Source: Leptasterias polaris
Taxonomy: Eukaryota; Echinodermata; Asteroidea; Forcipulatida; Asteriidae
Direction of reading: 5' to 3'
Assembly: GCA_037783415.1 (NCBI GenBank)
Contig: JAZGTN010000006.1
Span: 4,030,001-4,094,000, forward strand
Length of the DNA stretch: 64,000 nt
The notes below the pieces were generated by a model. It worked only from the letters and a program-made list of their open reading frames with translations, was not told where the DNA came from and did not search any database. Positions 10,121 to 22,589 of the stretch are shown piece after piece. Each line of letters starts with the position of its first letter. Position 1 is the first letter of the stretch. The translations under genes and the position numbers were made by a program.

Positions 10121-11538
10121 GGGTAAAAACATTCACACTTGTTTATACCGTTGAGTATGGTTCTGTTCGCGAGTTTTTCGACCTCGGAGAATTACTACTG
10201 GAAAGAACATTCCAATAAAATGCACTTCACAAAACACGTGTCGTTCATGAGATCGTCGAACGTCAAAATGTCACCGATATTCATGTTTACATCACATGAT
10301 CCTTTCAATCTGGTTGTTGGTATTGCTTGTACAGTAAAAATTGACCTCTTTCCACTGACGTCACACTAACCTTAGCAACGAATATCGGTCATATTGGGTT
10401 ACAATTCACACGCTGTGCCATCAAGCGAAAGTTGAACGAGGTCCTGTCATAAATCATCGATAGGTCTTATGCTCATTTCCGCATAAAAAAAATCACAAAA
10501 TATCTGACTTGGATATTACGCTATAAAATGGGGACATTGTGTCCATACAATTATTAAAGACGTTATGCCGCTCAAGCTATGTGACATCGTCACATTGTGT
10601 TGTGTATTAAACATGGCTGCCAGATAATGTTGTGACGTTATCTGAGAGAGGTATACACAATGCATCTCTAATCATGTTCAAAATGTTGAATATGGTATTG
10701 AATGCAGTTCATGTTAATGACGATTCAAACTAACAAACGTTTATTTGGTAACAATTTAATGATTTTTTCCAGTGCTCATTGTATGATTTTTCACTTTTCA
10801 AAATTTGGTGTCAATATTGAGATAAAGTGAAGAAGATGTAAATATTCTAGTACGTCATGACCAATAGTCACAGATCGGATTGCCGGTTTTATTTAATTTG
10901 TTCTTGCCATTGTATTTGCAATCTTTGTAATGCTGTTCTTTTTGAGGAGTTGCAAACAAACGAAGGTCCAGTTCGAAATTAATACTTATGCCTAATTTAT
11001 GGAGGATATACCTTTGGTAATTACTCCCAAAATTATTAACCACACAAACGTACTTGGTAAAGAACACTGGAAAGCTGTTAATAGTAGAAAACATTGTTAG
11101 AAACGACCCTCTTTGAAGTAATGTAGTGCATTATATCATGCATCTGAAAGCACACAATTCTATGCAAGAAGGGTGTTTTTTCTTTCACCTAAACAGAAAA
11201 ACGTAGAATAGGGGCCCACCTCTTAAATATCAGTTCCTATTTATTGTGCTTTATCTACGTGCGACTCAAACGCTTTATTATGTTTAAGACAGGTAGGCTA
11301 AAGGTCATGTCACGCAGGCCACATTTTTAGGCAATTTTGAGGGAGACATTCTTCTAGATGTAACTCACTAACCCCAAGAAAATACTGAGAAAACTGAACT
11401 GTGAATGAATTTTCTTATTTGAGATTGCCACGAACTGCTTGCCTATAGTTGCCTCGTTTGACATCGCCTTAAGCTTCCGAATCATTCCACCCATTGTATA
11501 TAGCGCACGGGTTCGTTTGAAGGTGATGAGGGGAAACT
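10121..11538. other. Intergenic, no gene seen
   Basis: AT-rich DNA without a supported gene. About 10990-11190 resembles one half of the dispersed elements that contain TTGGTAATTACTCCCAAAAT and a conserved CTTTGAAGTAATGTAGT, and probably is an old MITE fragment. 10340-10440 holds a GACGTCACACTAACC segment that I cannot assign. Confidence 0.4.
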
Positions 11539-11540
11539 TA

Positions 11541-12233
11541 TGGTGGCCCTGAAGGGACATCGCATATCGCAAACGTGTGCACATACGTGTGCAATGTCGC
11601 GAAATTTATCGCGAATGTGTGCGCACACGTGTGCAATGTCGTGAAACAATTCGCGAATATGTGCGCACACGTATGCAATGTCGTGAAACAATAGATAGGT
11701 TGCAGTATGACGTAAGTCGGCCATCTTTACGGGCAATTTGGAACAAACAGTCATGCGTTAGTGAATGACTGGTTAGTGAATGACGCGGCTGCGTTAATAA
11801 TTTGAGCGATTGACGCGCCTGCAAGCCAAAATGCGATTTGCCCGTAAAGATGGCGTCTACTGGGAACTATCTATTCGCGAATATGTGCGCACACGTGTGC
11901 AATGTCGTGAAACAATTCGCGAATGTGTGCGCACACGTGTGCGATGTCGTGAAATTTATCGCAAATATGTGCACATACGTATGTGAATATATTTGCAATG
12001 TCGTGAATTGTATAGCATGCCTTTGTCGCATACCTTTGGGTTGATGTCATAGTTGCGGACAATTTGTTAGTGCGCACATATTCGCGATACATTTCGCGAC
12101 ATCGCATACGTGTGCGCACATATTTGCGAATTGTTTCATGACATTGCATACGCGATTAATTTCGATTAATTTCGCGACATCGCATACGTATGCGCATACC
12201 TTTGCGATATGCGATGTCCCTTCAGGGCCACTA
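11541..12233. mobile_element. 693-bp inverted-repeat element built of CG-rich palindromic subrepeats
   Basis: The ends are TGGTGGCCCTGAAGGGACAT and, read inward, TAGTGGCCCTGAAGGGACAT, with TA on both sides. Both arms are made of ~36-bp subrepeats around ATTCGCGAATATGTGCGCAC and CACGTGTGCAATGTCGTGAA, themselves palindromic. A middle pair GCCATCTTTACGGGCAA and its complement closes the inner stem. Open frames here (repeated HVCAHIRE-type peptides) come from the subrepeat. A related short element is at 44266. Confidence 0.8.
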
Positions 12234-13041
12234 TAGAAACTTACTGCCAACGCCTGTGAGCAAAACAGGACCATAGTTGACCAATTCAATAACCCATGGT
12301 ACAATATTTGACCACTTTTGACCATTCTCGATTACCCTCAAATTTGTAATTATAAGGGTTTTTTGGGGCCCCCAAGTTACATTAATGACACTGTTTACTG
12401 GGGCGCACCCAGTCAGTGTCACCAGGACTCCAAGTTGCAACTACTCGATGACAAACACTAAGTGTTCACACAGCTCTGTTGTTTAGACCTTTGGAGTTTT
12501 GATTCAAAAAACGTTCCTTCGTCTGTTTGTTTATTGACAATTCCCTTATGTTAATAGAGAGTTCGAGCTTTGCTATCATAGGCAGCATCACGCCGCGCCG
12601 TATCAACAAGGCATTCTGGGGGAAATGGCGCAGTGAGACCGTACACCACTGGGAACGAGGTTGAGTTGGTTTCCATTCGACGTCACACAGTGTAAAGCAC
12701 TGATCTCCATTGACATCTGTGGAGATCTACGGTGTCAAGTCAATATTTACGGGCAAGGAGAAATAGTTTTTGAACGCACAACCCAAGTTGCCCGTAAAAG
12801 GGCGTTTAATATCGGCAGCTATTATTATGTTGATATAATCATGAAAAGCAATAAAAATTATGTATACATATATTATTGTATTTTTAAGACTGCTTAATAC
12901 GAATTTCACTGAATATTAACGGCTTTGTTCAAACAACTTTAAGTACAATGTCTTTATATGTAATTATATTGTCCGATAAAATATTTCAGATTTTCCGATA
13001 AAAAGAGACACGTTTATATTTTCACAGACATTTTACCTTTA

Positions 13042-13280
13042 AAGGCAAAGTATATACCTTAGGTTTTTTGAACCGTTCGATTTTTTAAAATGTAGATATT
13101 TACAATAAAACTAACCTGAGGTGGTCGCGTTTGTGAGATATCGCAAAAAATCCGGAGCGAATATATCCATGCAGGAAGAGTAATCCCTAACTGGAATACA
13201 CAATTTTTGAGAAATGTTTCTGACAGTAACGCTTCTCAGATTCAAATTTTGGGGGCATAAAAACGCATTATAAACGGTCC
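13042..13280 (-). mobile_element. TTAA-flanked MITE, interrupted copy
   Basis: Starts CTTTAAAGGCAAAGTATA and follows the same sequence as the complete element at 33748-34119, then is interrupted near 13275. The other end of the same element reappears at about 14950-15010 (TTTTTATTGCCATTCATTTT), so about 1.65 kb has been inserted within it. Confidence 0.6.
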
Positions 13281-14940
13281 TTTCTTATAAGTGTGTAAAG
13301 TCATGCAAGAATATTTTTAAAGTAATAATAGTAATAAAAACTAATAATATATAGTAATGCTAATAATATCAACGTTACAGTGCGCCGTCTATCTTGGTAG
13401 CCTGTTTCCGAGGCGCAGATATTTCATGGACATGTATTAGCTGAAATATCGTGACTTCGTTTGGAGACCTCTGTAGAGGTTTCATTAAACATTTTACGAG
13501 TGCGTAATTGCTAACAATTGTTTCAAAAAAAAGCTTTTAACTATAGTGGTCTGTCCCATTTTTTTTGTTTACTTAAATATCTGTAAAATAGAGAGGTACA
13601 TTCTCGTCCTTTGTTAATTGAGGCAGAACTCAATGAAACTGGTTAATATAGCAAAGTGTAATACAAATTGCGTGCAGGGCGTCTATGGAAACTTCTTTAA
13701 CTCTCTGGGCACATCCTTGAAAATGAATCTAATAAAGACATTCAAAAGTAGCAATTTCTCGTAAATAACCATTTTAATGGCAGACAGGCTTGGCAGAATA
13801 AGAGTTTTCACCTCTTGTAGGCCGCGGGATGATAATAAAAAAGGACTCTAGTTTTCGAGTTTTGTAGTCTACCCTCTGAAACTACCTGAATTTTTGCCCA
13901 GATGTACTTCTGGTAGTCCTGAATAACATGTGAAATTCGTCAAGGGCAAAACCTGCACACTAATGAGTTATCTTAATTAGAAAATAATTCTAGTAAAATA
14001 GCGCCCTCTGTTGGTCAAAAGTGGAGAACTGTGCACAAACTCTATTGGGAAATCGCTCGTGCACAGAGGAATGGGGAAGTTACCCCGAGTATTTTATCTT
14101 GCTTTCCTTTACAGGTTTCTGGATACTTTTCGCCCAGATCTCAAGTAACTAATTTTATTTCACATACTTGGAAAAATTTCAAATGTTTCTTAGTTTGTAA
14201 GCCAATAATTCCCCCCATGATTTTATTTAATAAATAATGCAATGGTTTCAAATTACTTTCACCATCATTTGCCAAGTCAATAGAACTTAGAAAGACCTTA
14301 ATTAAAAGAAAGAAAAAATGTGATAAATAATTTGACCCAGAATAATTTTGCTGACAAGTGATACACATTTTAATGATCTCATGGATTTATGTTTTATTCA
14401 TTCCTTTCAGATGTCACACTTCTAGATCTGGTACAATAAACATTGTTTGTTTAGAAAAAAATAATTATTTTAAGTTTGACAAAACATTATTTGCATTGCA
14501 AGTGTGATTCAATTGTCTTTGTTACTATTAATATTGAAAAATAATGTTTACCCTCATTATGAACTATGCTCTGTTCTTAGAAAACAACAATTCAAACAAT
14601 TTAAAACAAACAACTTTAAAGGGACACGTTGCCTTGGATTGGACGAGTTGGTCTATAAAAAGCGTTTGTAACAGCTTGTTATGAGATGCATATGGTTAGA
14701 AAGATGTTTTAAAAGTAGAATACAATGATCCACACAAATATGCCTCGAAATTGAGTGGTTTTCCTTTTACATCGTGAACTAACACGGTCGGCCACTTATG
14801 GGAGTCAAATTTTTGACTCCCATAAATGGCCGACCGTTTGAGGAGGTTTGAGTAGCTCGGAGCTGCCACATCTTATACGCTGATCGGATGGGTTCATAGC
14901 CGAAGGAGCTGTAAATAAAAACAAAAATAACAAATTGCTG
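13281..14940. other. Insertion inside duplication copy C1, no gene
   Basis: Absent from the paralogous site near 33985-34060. AT-rich. About 14615-14840 is an element fragment beginning AAAGGGACACGTTGCCTTGG and ending in the palindrome at 14782-14838. No coding potential recognised. Confidence 0.45.
14782..14838. repeat. Near-perfect palindrome
   Basis: ACGGTCGGCCACTTATGGGA pairs with its downstream complement around a TTTGACTCCCATAA arm, with about 26-base arms, one mismatch and almost no loop. It ends the small dispersed element that starts near 14615. Confidence 0.7.
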
Positions 14941-15361
14941 CTGTACTTCTCACCAATCAAGTTTTTATTGCCATTCATTTTAAGAGTGATTACCAAACGG
15001 CGAAAACATAATGGGATTGTTCGCTAAACAAGGGAAGTATGAGTAGATCACAAAAAGGAGAAGTATGGGTGATTCACCACACAAGAGCAAGAATGTCTCT
15101 TGGGCATGAACGTTAATTGAAGTCATTTGACGGAGTTGTAATGGAGACAGTTCCGAAAATGGAGAGGCGGTTGTCATAATTTAATACAATTATTAATTTA
15201 ATGACAACAAACCGTATAGTCGTTAAAGATTCAAAACGCCCCTATTTTTGGATATCATTTCATTTCATATAATTCCGGTTGTGAAGCCAAGGACTCTCAT
15301 AAAATGCGAAATAAATCACTATACCAGACAATAACCCAATGGAGAGAAAACAAGGAAGACA

Positions 15362-15545
15362 GTTTCAGTTTAAGATGTGGGAGGAAACCCCCAGAGAATT
15401 ATTGCGGGGAAAACCCAGGTTAGGTAATACATAATAGGGCCTGAAAAACCCAATCCACGTAGTGCCCCCGGCGTGGTTCGAATCGGGGTCGTACTATAGG
15501 TGGAAGACGGGGAAAGATACCACTACACCAACCCGACCACATATC
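15362..15545 (-). repeat. tRNA-derived SINE
   Basis: On the minus strand a tRNA-like head has an A-box-like TTGGTGTAGTGGTATC and a B-box-like GATTCGAACC, followed by a body with ACCTGGGTTTTCCCCGC. It lies in DNA missing from the paralogous segment at 34455, as expected for a later insertion. Confidence 0.6.
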
Positions 15546-17999
15546 AGACCATATGCTAAGAATAAAACATGTTCAGCATCAATTCATGAAAGCGAACTGA
15601 TCCCACCAAATGCACTTTTAAGCCAAACTCTCGCATTCTGGGTTTCTTATACTAAGACAAACAGGAAAGATGGATAAGTCGCATGCAGGGATGTCAGTTC
15701 AGGACACTTATTGTTGGATCACCAAATTCATGACGCAATTGCTTCGTTTCTTTAGTAGTCAATTAGGATACAGTTGACTCAGTATTGAACCTGACACGAG
15801 CAACGGTGTCTACGTGCATTTTCTTTCTCCTTTACAGAGAGCTTTCGAAGAATTACAAAGTCAGCTACTATATAGTGTCAATGTTATAGTGTTTCTTTAC
15901 TGTCTTAATTTAATCTCGATCTTAACAGACAATACCGTATATTTCGAGGAAATGATTTCTCAAATTATTGCATTCCGGAGGCTTCACATTACAATACCGT
16001 TATTTATACCACGAGCGTATGTGAACTCATGGGGGGAGGGGTTGATTTGCCCGAAATGTTACACTGATAAAAACATACAAGTATCAATATTTCTAAGATC
16101 GGGTATTGCTTTCAATACTCTCTGTCCATTTTCCCCCTTCTTGCATTAGGTGCCCCAAATTTGTCCCATTGTTTTGCCCGAATTTAGGGGGGAGTTGCCA
16201 CCCCCCGCCTCCCTGGGTCGTACGCCTAAGATTATTTCTTACTATCTGTGGATTTGACTCATAAATAGCCAGTTTACATAATCCGCCAAATGTACACAGA
16301 TTAACGTTGTGTTAATTGTGTGTATTGCATTGCCACTTTAACCTTCAAGAAAGACTCTGCTAGGGTCAAATTGTCAGGCCATTTTAAAACAATTGTTTGC
16401 ATTTATGCCACATGTCCTTTTGGTTAGGAAGCTGTTTGCAACAGCTAAATCTGTAGGATTTTAATTCTATATTCTCATTTAAATATTTTAAATAGCCATT
16501 TGTATAGGTATTAAACGTTCAATGATGAGTGCCGTATTAGTAGGGAAAAAACCCGTCATTGTTTAATTTTAGTCTGCAAGGCTTACTGGTTATGAAGGTC
16601 ATGAGCCTTCTTTTTCTGTATAAAAAATAAATGTTCCTCCGAAATGAAGTTATAATTCGAGAAAACTGTATCTGGAAACCTAAAAGAAGAAAGAAAAAGC
16701 CCCGCAACAGTTGAGTTCGGTTGTTACAACCAAAAATAGCGACAATGTGCGTACATAGTATTTTCCCCTGACTCGAACAACAGATTATAAGCACACATTT
16801 CTACAAGTTTGTTTGTCATGTATTATGGTTGATCACGTAAAACAGGAACGTAATTTGTTTGTCAGCTCCATCAATGCTGTATAATAGGCTACATTTAAGC
16901 GCATTATTGAGAAAACTACTAAGTGTGCATAGTCAATGAAGTGTTGCTATAATCACACGTCTTAGGGATTGAAACTACACTGACATCAAACGTAAACACT
17001 GCACCTATACTTTTGTGTATCTCACTATTTGCTTTCGTTATTGTGTAACTCCAATGTTATGATTTAGTTTATATAATGTTTATCTTGGATTAGAGAAAAA
17101 GACGATGAATTCCCTTTTTTATTAAAACAGTAATTCCCCTTCAATTTTGATCTACCCTTGCTCCTTTCAGCGAGGAATTTGTTGTGCCTTTTTCTTTCTC
17201 CACGCTGCAAAACAAAAAATGCAAGATTTTGGGGAAACCACGGGCATTGGCATTGTTAACAGACGCAGGCAATCATCTTTGACAAGTTTAACCATGAAAA
17301 AACAGCGAGCGGCCAGCCCTTAATGAAAGTGCCGGACTGTATTCAATTGAAGCGTAGAGATTATTGGTGGTTCAGTACTTTATTCTACTGATGAGTTATC
17401 CAGCACAAAAGTAAATGTAAAATGTTAAAGAAGAACTAGCAGGGGGGGGAGAGGAATTCTTCAGAAAAGGGAATACTATAATAGACGCGACAAACCAGAT
17501 CCATGGGTTATGAGCGTGTCTACCCGTTGAAACCGAGGACTTTAACAAAAGGGATCCGGATGTTTGACAGAGCGAGGACGTGCTCGCTTCGCTGTTGTGT
17601 ACAAACCTAACGTGGAAGTCGCTGAAAAAACTAAGTCCAAACAATGGGAGTACAAAGAGAATTTCTTGATTTGCAGGATTCACAAACACGTGTGTGTATG
17701 GGGGTGTGTGGCGGGGGGGGGGGGGGGGGGGGGGCAAATAAACTGACACTTTAAAAACATGGTGCTAATGTGTTTACTCCCGCGCATTCCCAATCCACAG
17801 CCACGATTAACTACAACATATTGCAAACATTATTTTTGACAAACTGACCTACAAGTCATCACAGTCAAGAGGTTCCTCTTTTTGAGGTATCTTTGCCGAG
17901 TCAGTCGTGACAGGACAGGGCCGTAAATCAATTTCAAATGTGAGGGATAATATTGAAATGTGCGCACACTCCGGACTGTGACAAACAGCGGGTGGATTA

Positions 18000-18267
18000 T
18001 ACAGCAATCCTTCACCGATCTTGAACTCTTGGTGGCAGCAGATATGCCTCCATTACTGCGGTGTACCTGGGTGGTACTGCGCTGCCTAGCGACTGGTATA
18101 AGGTTTGGGCTACACGGCGATCATTTGATCAGTCGCGGGTTATTGGACTTTCACTTTGCAAATCGCTTAAACCCGTCGCTAGGCAGCGCAGTACCACCCA
18201 GGTACCACCGCAATAATGGCGGTATCTGCTGCCACCAAGAGTTCAAGATCGGTGAAGGATTGCTGTA
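18000..18267. mobile_element. 268-bp hairpin MITE with ~93-bp arms
   Basis: The left arm (18000-18093) starts TACAGCAATCCTTCACCG, and the right arm (18175-18267) is its near-perfect reverse complement, with a loop of about 80 bp. TA flanks both ends (17998-17999 and 18268-18269), as for Tc1/mariner-type target sites. Non-coding. Confidence 0.85.
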
Positions 18268-18759
18268 TAGGCCATAAGTTGGAATTCCGCATCTAAATCA
18301 AGCAAGCCACTCAAACTAAAGTGTGTGGGTTTATGATTGGCATTGATCCAAACAAGTAATAAGCCTATTATGAGTTATTTTTCATCATAATTATAATTAG
18401 ACCGGACAGTCACGGAAATACTGCCACGTGAGCATCGTGTGAGAGCACTCGATTTTAATTTCGACTTTGTCAAATGGAAATGAGGACCTATGAAGGAGCA
18501 CAACATCCATGGCAAACACTTACTGAAGACAATAAGAGGATACTAGTCGAAACGTCGAGATGTTAAACCAACGGTTCAGAACAACCACAGGAGATTCTTA
18601 CATGATGCAAACCTTACTAGACTGAGATTGTATTCCCACCAGCATGCACATTCTCAAATCATCCATGCTTGCTATTTATTTATTATTTATTAATTATTTG
18701 CAATAATTCTTAAAATATATTTACTTTCATTTCCCCATCTCATTTTTGTTTTGCATTCC

Positions 18760-19190
18760 ATCTTGTAAGCCCTTCCTTCATACATATTCCCATTATATCC
18801 CAAATGACCCCTTAGCCAGTGTTCCATGTACCAACATTGTTGCCTTATATCCTAACCTAGGAGTTCTCCATCCCGTCTTGTAAGCCCTTCCTTCCTACAT
18901 ATTGTCAAAGTAGCCCAAATGACCCCTAGCCAGTGTTCCATGTACCCATTAGCCCCCCATTACCATTTTCTAGGCGTTCTCCATCCCATCTTGTAAGCAC
19001 TTCCTTCATACATATTCCCATTAAGTAGCCCAAATGACCCATAGCCACGGTTCCATGTACCCATTAGCCCATTACCCTAACCTAGGCGTTCAATATCCCA
19101 CCTTGTAAGCCCCACCCCCCCCCCCCCCCCCCCCCCATTGTAGGCACGCTTTAATGATTCCATTAGTAGTCCCATTACTATCTATTGACC
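18760..19190. repeat. ~112-bp tandem repeat, about four units (duplication copy B)
   Basis: Same unit as 560-822 (CCAAATGACCCCTAGCCAGT, then CATGTACCCATTAGCC, then CATCTTGTAAGC), here in more copies and with a long C-run near 19115-19136. It ends at TCTATTGACCTA, the same bases that border the piggyBac in copy A. Confidence 0.75.
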
Positions 19191-19533
19191 TATTTATGTT
19201 AGAACTTTCCTGAAATGGCTGTAAGGTCTGCTTATTGAAAAGAACGAGAGTAGAAATTGATCTTGAAAGAAAGAGAGAAACGATTCATGAAAGGATCGGA
19301 GGTTTATAAAAAACACACGTGAGTTATAAATGGGTCTTTTTGTTTACTAAAAGCTGTATAAAAAGCCTATTGTCCGTACCAGCATAAATGCAACGTGCGT
19401 TGTATAATGCCTTCAACTTGAGCGGAAAATCGGATTACTATACTGGTACAAAATGGAGTATTCACGAACAAAATAGGCTTAGTATTTTGTTGAAAAGGTG
19501 AAGCTTAGGCCTATTTGATCACCGCAGACTCTG
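19191..19533 (+). repeat. Duplication copy B, uninterrupted piggyBac target region
   Basis: Matches 7311-7650. TCTATTGACC is directly followed by TATTTATGTTAGAAC, joining what in copy A lies on opposite sides of the 6.5-kb piggyBac. The match breaks at GCAGACTCTG (19533), where the LINE begins, and resumes at 23371. Confidence 0.8.
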
Positions 19534-20100
19534 TAGAAACTAGTAGAGAAGAGCTCTATATTATGTTATAAAAAAGTGCAGAATAAATTGAAATTTGCAT
19601 CGCCCGATTTATCGAAGAATTACTATTAAAATATTGTATGCGTTTTATGTTTTGGGTTGTTCTTTTTTTTTGCTTTTGTGTGTCGTCCTTTAGGACAAGT
19701 CACGGGGAGAGCAATGGTTAGGACGCCCTCTTGCGACCAATGTTGTCACCTTTCATGCCAATTAAGAAACACACTAACTCACTAGTGATTAATGGAATCG
19801 GTTGTATGTTTATTGAAAGCAGATCAATGTTACGCTCAGCTAAAATTGAATATAATTATTAACATCATCTCAATGAGTGTGGGTTTTGGCGTTTGACATA
19901 AGCTATGACTGTTAATAATAATAATAATTTAAAAAAAAAATTATTGTGCGCATTTCACCATAAAATGTTCAAAAGCGCATTACAAAAACTACAATATCAT
20001 AAAAAGTCAGCTAAATGGAGTAAAACAGCAAGGGTAAAAATAACAATGTTACACACACATAAAACAAATTAGCCAAAGGCTTGTTTAAAAAGAAAAGTCT

Positions 20101-22438
20101 TTAGCTTAGTCTTAAAAACAGAAAGAGACTGTATCGATTGAATGTGTGTAATCCATTCCAAAGTGTCGGTGCAGTTTGAATAAATGACTTGTCCCCAGTG
20201 GATTTTTGCATTTTACCTTTTGGGTAATTTAAGAGTAACCTGTTATTGGAACGCAGAGAATAGTTAGAATCTTTAAAATGCAACTTATCATTGATGTACT
20301 TTGGAGCGAGGTCATGAAGGGCCTTGAATGTCAACAAAATAATCTTGAATTGAATACGATAGTAAATAGGCAGCCAATGTAACTGATGGAGTAAGGGAGT
20401 AACATGGCTCCATCTCGGTGCACCACATACAAGCCTAGCAGCGGCATTTTGAACTTTTTGCAGTCTAGATAATTGTGAATTTGGTAAACCACAAAATAAA
20501 CAATTGCAGTAATCAAGACGGACAGTTATAAAAGCGTAAACCAAAACAATTAACGCCTCTCTAGACAAATATTTCCATATATTTCTGATATTATGAATAT
20601 GATAAAATGCAGTGGAACAAGTCTTTGTAGTTTGCTTGTTCATTGTGAATTTTGAGTCAAACCAGCAGCCTAAGTGTCATACTTGTGATGACGGTGAAAT
20701 AACACAATTACCCACTCTTAAATCTGATATTGTTAATTTAGATAATTGCAACTGACTACCAATAATAATAAATTCAGTTTTGGCGTCGTTTATCATAAGC
20801 TTATCTTTCAACATCATTGACGTATACCCTTATACAATATTCCATGGCTGCCAGAGCCTGCTCTTGGACGGTTTAAAAGATATGTACAGTTGGGTGTCGT
20901 CAGCATAGCAATGAGTGTTAGGGAGATGCTGCTTTACTATATCAAACAATTTGGATGAGTATGTGCTAAAAAGCAAGGGTCCCAGACAACAAACTTATCA
21001 ATTGACAACAAACTTATCAGAAAGAGCTCCTTTCATTAAAACACGTTGAGTCCTTCTTGATAAGTAAGAACTAACCAATTTAAAACTAAACCCGAAATGC
21101 CAATCTTAGACTTCAGTCGATCCAGTAAAATTTCATGTTCTACAGTATCAAAAGCAGCACTGAGATCCAAGAGTACAAGTAAAGTAACATGTTGAGAATT
21201 CATTTTAATTAAAATATCATTTGTTACTTTGAGTAGTGCAGTTTCAGTGCTATGATTCTTTCGATAAGCTGACTGTAGCGATGGATACAATGAGTTATCA
21301 GTCATGTGTTTATGAACCTGTTCATACACTGCTCGTTCAGTTAACTTGGATATACTGGAGATTGCTGAAAATTATGTAAATTTGTAGAATCTAATTTTTC
21401 TTTCTTAATTAGAGGGAGAAAAAAAGCATCCTTCCAATCTGTAGCAAAAACGCCAGTTTCTAAAGACAAATTAATGATCTTTGTAAGAACAGGCAGTAAA
21501 ATATCCAGACAACTAACAACAAGCTGTGTTGGAATCGGGTCAAGCGAACAGGATTTGTTTGAACCTTTATCAATAAGAGCTCTTACATCTTGTTCAGTGA
21601 GCAGTGAAAATTTTCCAAAAGATGGTACATGAACGTGTCTTTAGCTTGTACAGATTGAATATTACCAGTGAGAGCTAAGCCTTGAGTGAATATCAGTGAT
21701 CTTCTGGATAAAAAATCTACCAAATTCATTAGCTAGATCATAAAGATTACTACTGTGAGACATCACAATATGTGTTTGTGGTTTTAGGAGTTTGCTTACT
21801 GCGTTAAAAAGATTTATAGAGTTACAACTATTCACCTTAATAAAGTTAGAATAGAATTCACGACGAGCTTGATTCATTAAGTAAATTTTATGGTTCCTTT
21901 TCGTCTTATAAATTAACAAATCCACGGTCTCACCAGTTCGTATCCACTTTCTTTCTGCCTGTCGGCTTAACCTCTTAGCAGCTTTAATTTCAGTATTAAA
22001 CCATGGTACAAGGGGTCTATCAGTAATTGTTTTCACTTGTAGAGGCGCACGACAATCAAATGCTTTTGAAAGAGTTGTGTTATAACAGTGGACAAGATCA
22101 TACACAAATTCGAATTGGCAAGATCAATATTCAGTGAGTCAATATCAATAGATTTAGATTTCCTAAATGTAATTTGTCTAACCGGTGATGCTGGTTTTGG
22201 CCCTCTTTAAATTACACAGGACAGAGAAATGATCAGAAAACAAATAATCTGAGATTGGAACACCATCTATTGAAATATCATCACAAACGCGGGTGATGAT
22301 TAAGTCTAGTATGTGCCCCTTTTCATGAGTTGATTGTCTGACATGTTGTCTCAAGGATTGTCCTGATGTCTCAAGGATTTCAGACAGATGCACAGCATCA
22401 GTGTTGTTAATTACGTCCATGTGAAAGTTAAAATCTCC
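20101..22438 (-). pseudogene. LINE ORF2: endonuclease C-terminus plus reverse transcriptase, broken
   Basis: Pieces in order on the minus strand: endonuclease motif GDFNFHMD (22415-22438) and SDHFSVLCNLK; a linker with PWFNTEIKAAKR (22105-21662); RT N-terminal part with SLQSAYRKNHSTETALL and LLDLSAAFDTV (21329-21036); catalytic YADDTQLYI with YADD at 20896-20907; and the C-terminal LDYCNCLFCGLPNSQLSRLQ and LHWLPIYYRI (20643-20101). These motifs are typical of the CR1/L2 group. Several frame breaks and stops separate the pieces, and a short direct repeat AACTTATCA lies at about 20990-21020. It would have copied its own RNA at a nicked genomic site. Confidence 0.88.
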
Positions 22439-22442
22439 TGCG

Positions 22443-22583
22443 GACTTTTATTTTTTATTTTTTTTTATTTGGGGTTTTTGTTTTTTGTTTTTTTTGGGGG
22501 GGGGGCGGACTTTGGGGGGGGGGGGGGCGTCCGCCCTCCGCCCCCCGCCCCTCACCCCCCCCCCCCCCCCCCCTGGTTACGGG
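22443..22583. repeat. Homopolymer-rich segment replacing LINE endonuclease N-terminus
   Basis: T-, G- and C-runs end in CTGGTTACGGGCC. They lie where about 130 residues of endonuclease should be, between the LRYRD leader and GDFNFHMD. It is either a small inserted element or an assembly-sensitive low-complexity tract. Confidence 0.5.
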
Positions 22584-22589
22584 CCTGTC

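Larger units (their letters stand above)
12283..17440 (+). repeat. Segmental duplication C, copy 1
   Basis: Long direct, diverged similarity with 33058-35936, starting at ACAATATTTGACCACTTT and ending at GTTAAAGAAGAACTAGCA. Copy 1 is longer because of extra DNA at about 13275-14940 and 15318-16045, the second carrying a tRNA-derived SINE. I find no host gene inside; the 111-codon frame at 15814 lacks domains and is not open in copy 2. Confidence 0.75.

Noticed and set aside
11482..12149. Overlapping open frames with repeated HVCAHIRE peptides
   Set aside because: They are translations of the CG-rich subrepeat on both strands, not a repeat protein.
15814..16149. 111-codon frame in duplication C1
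   Set aside because: No domain, and the corresponding DNA is largely missing from C2.
17960..18277. 105-codon frame
   Set aside because: It spans the two arms of the TA-flanked hairpin element.
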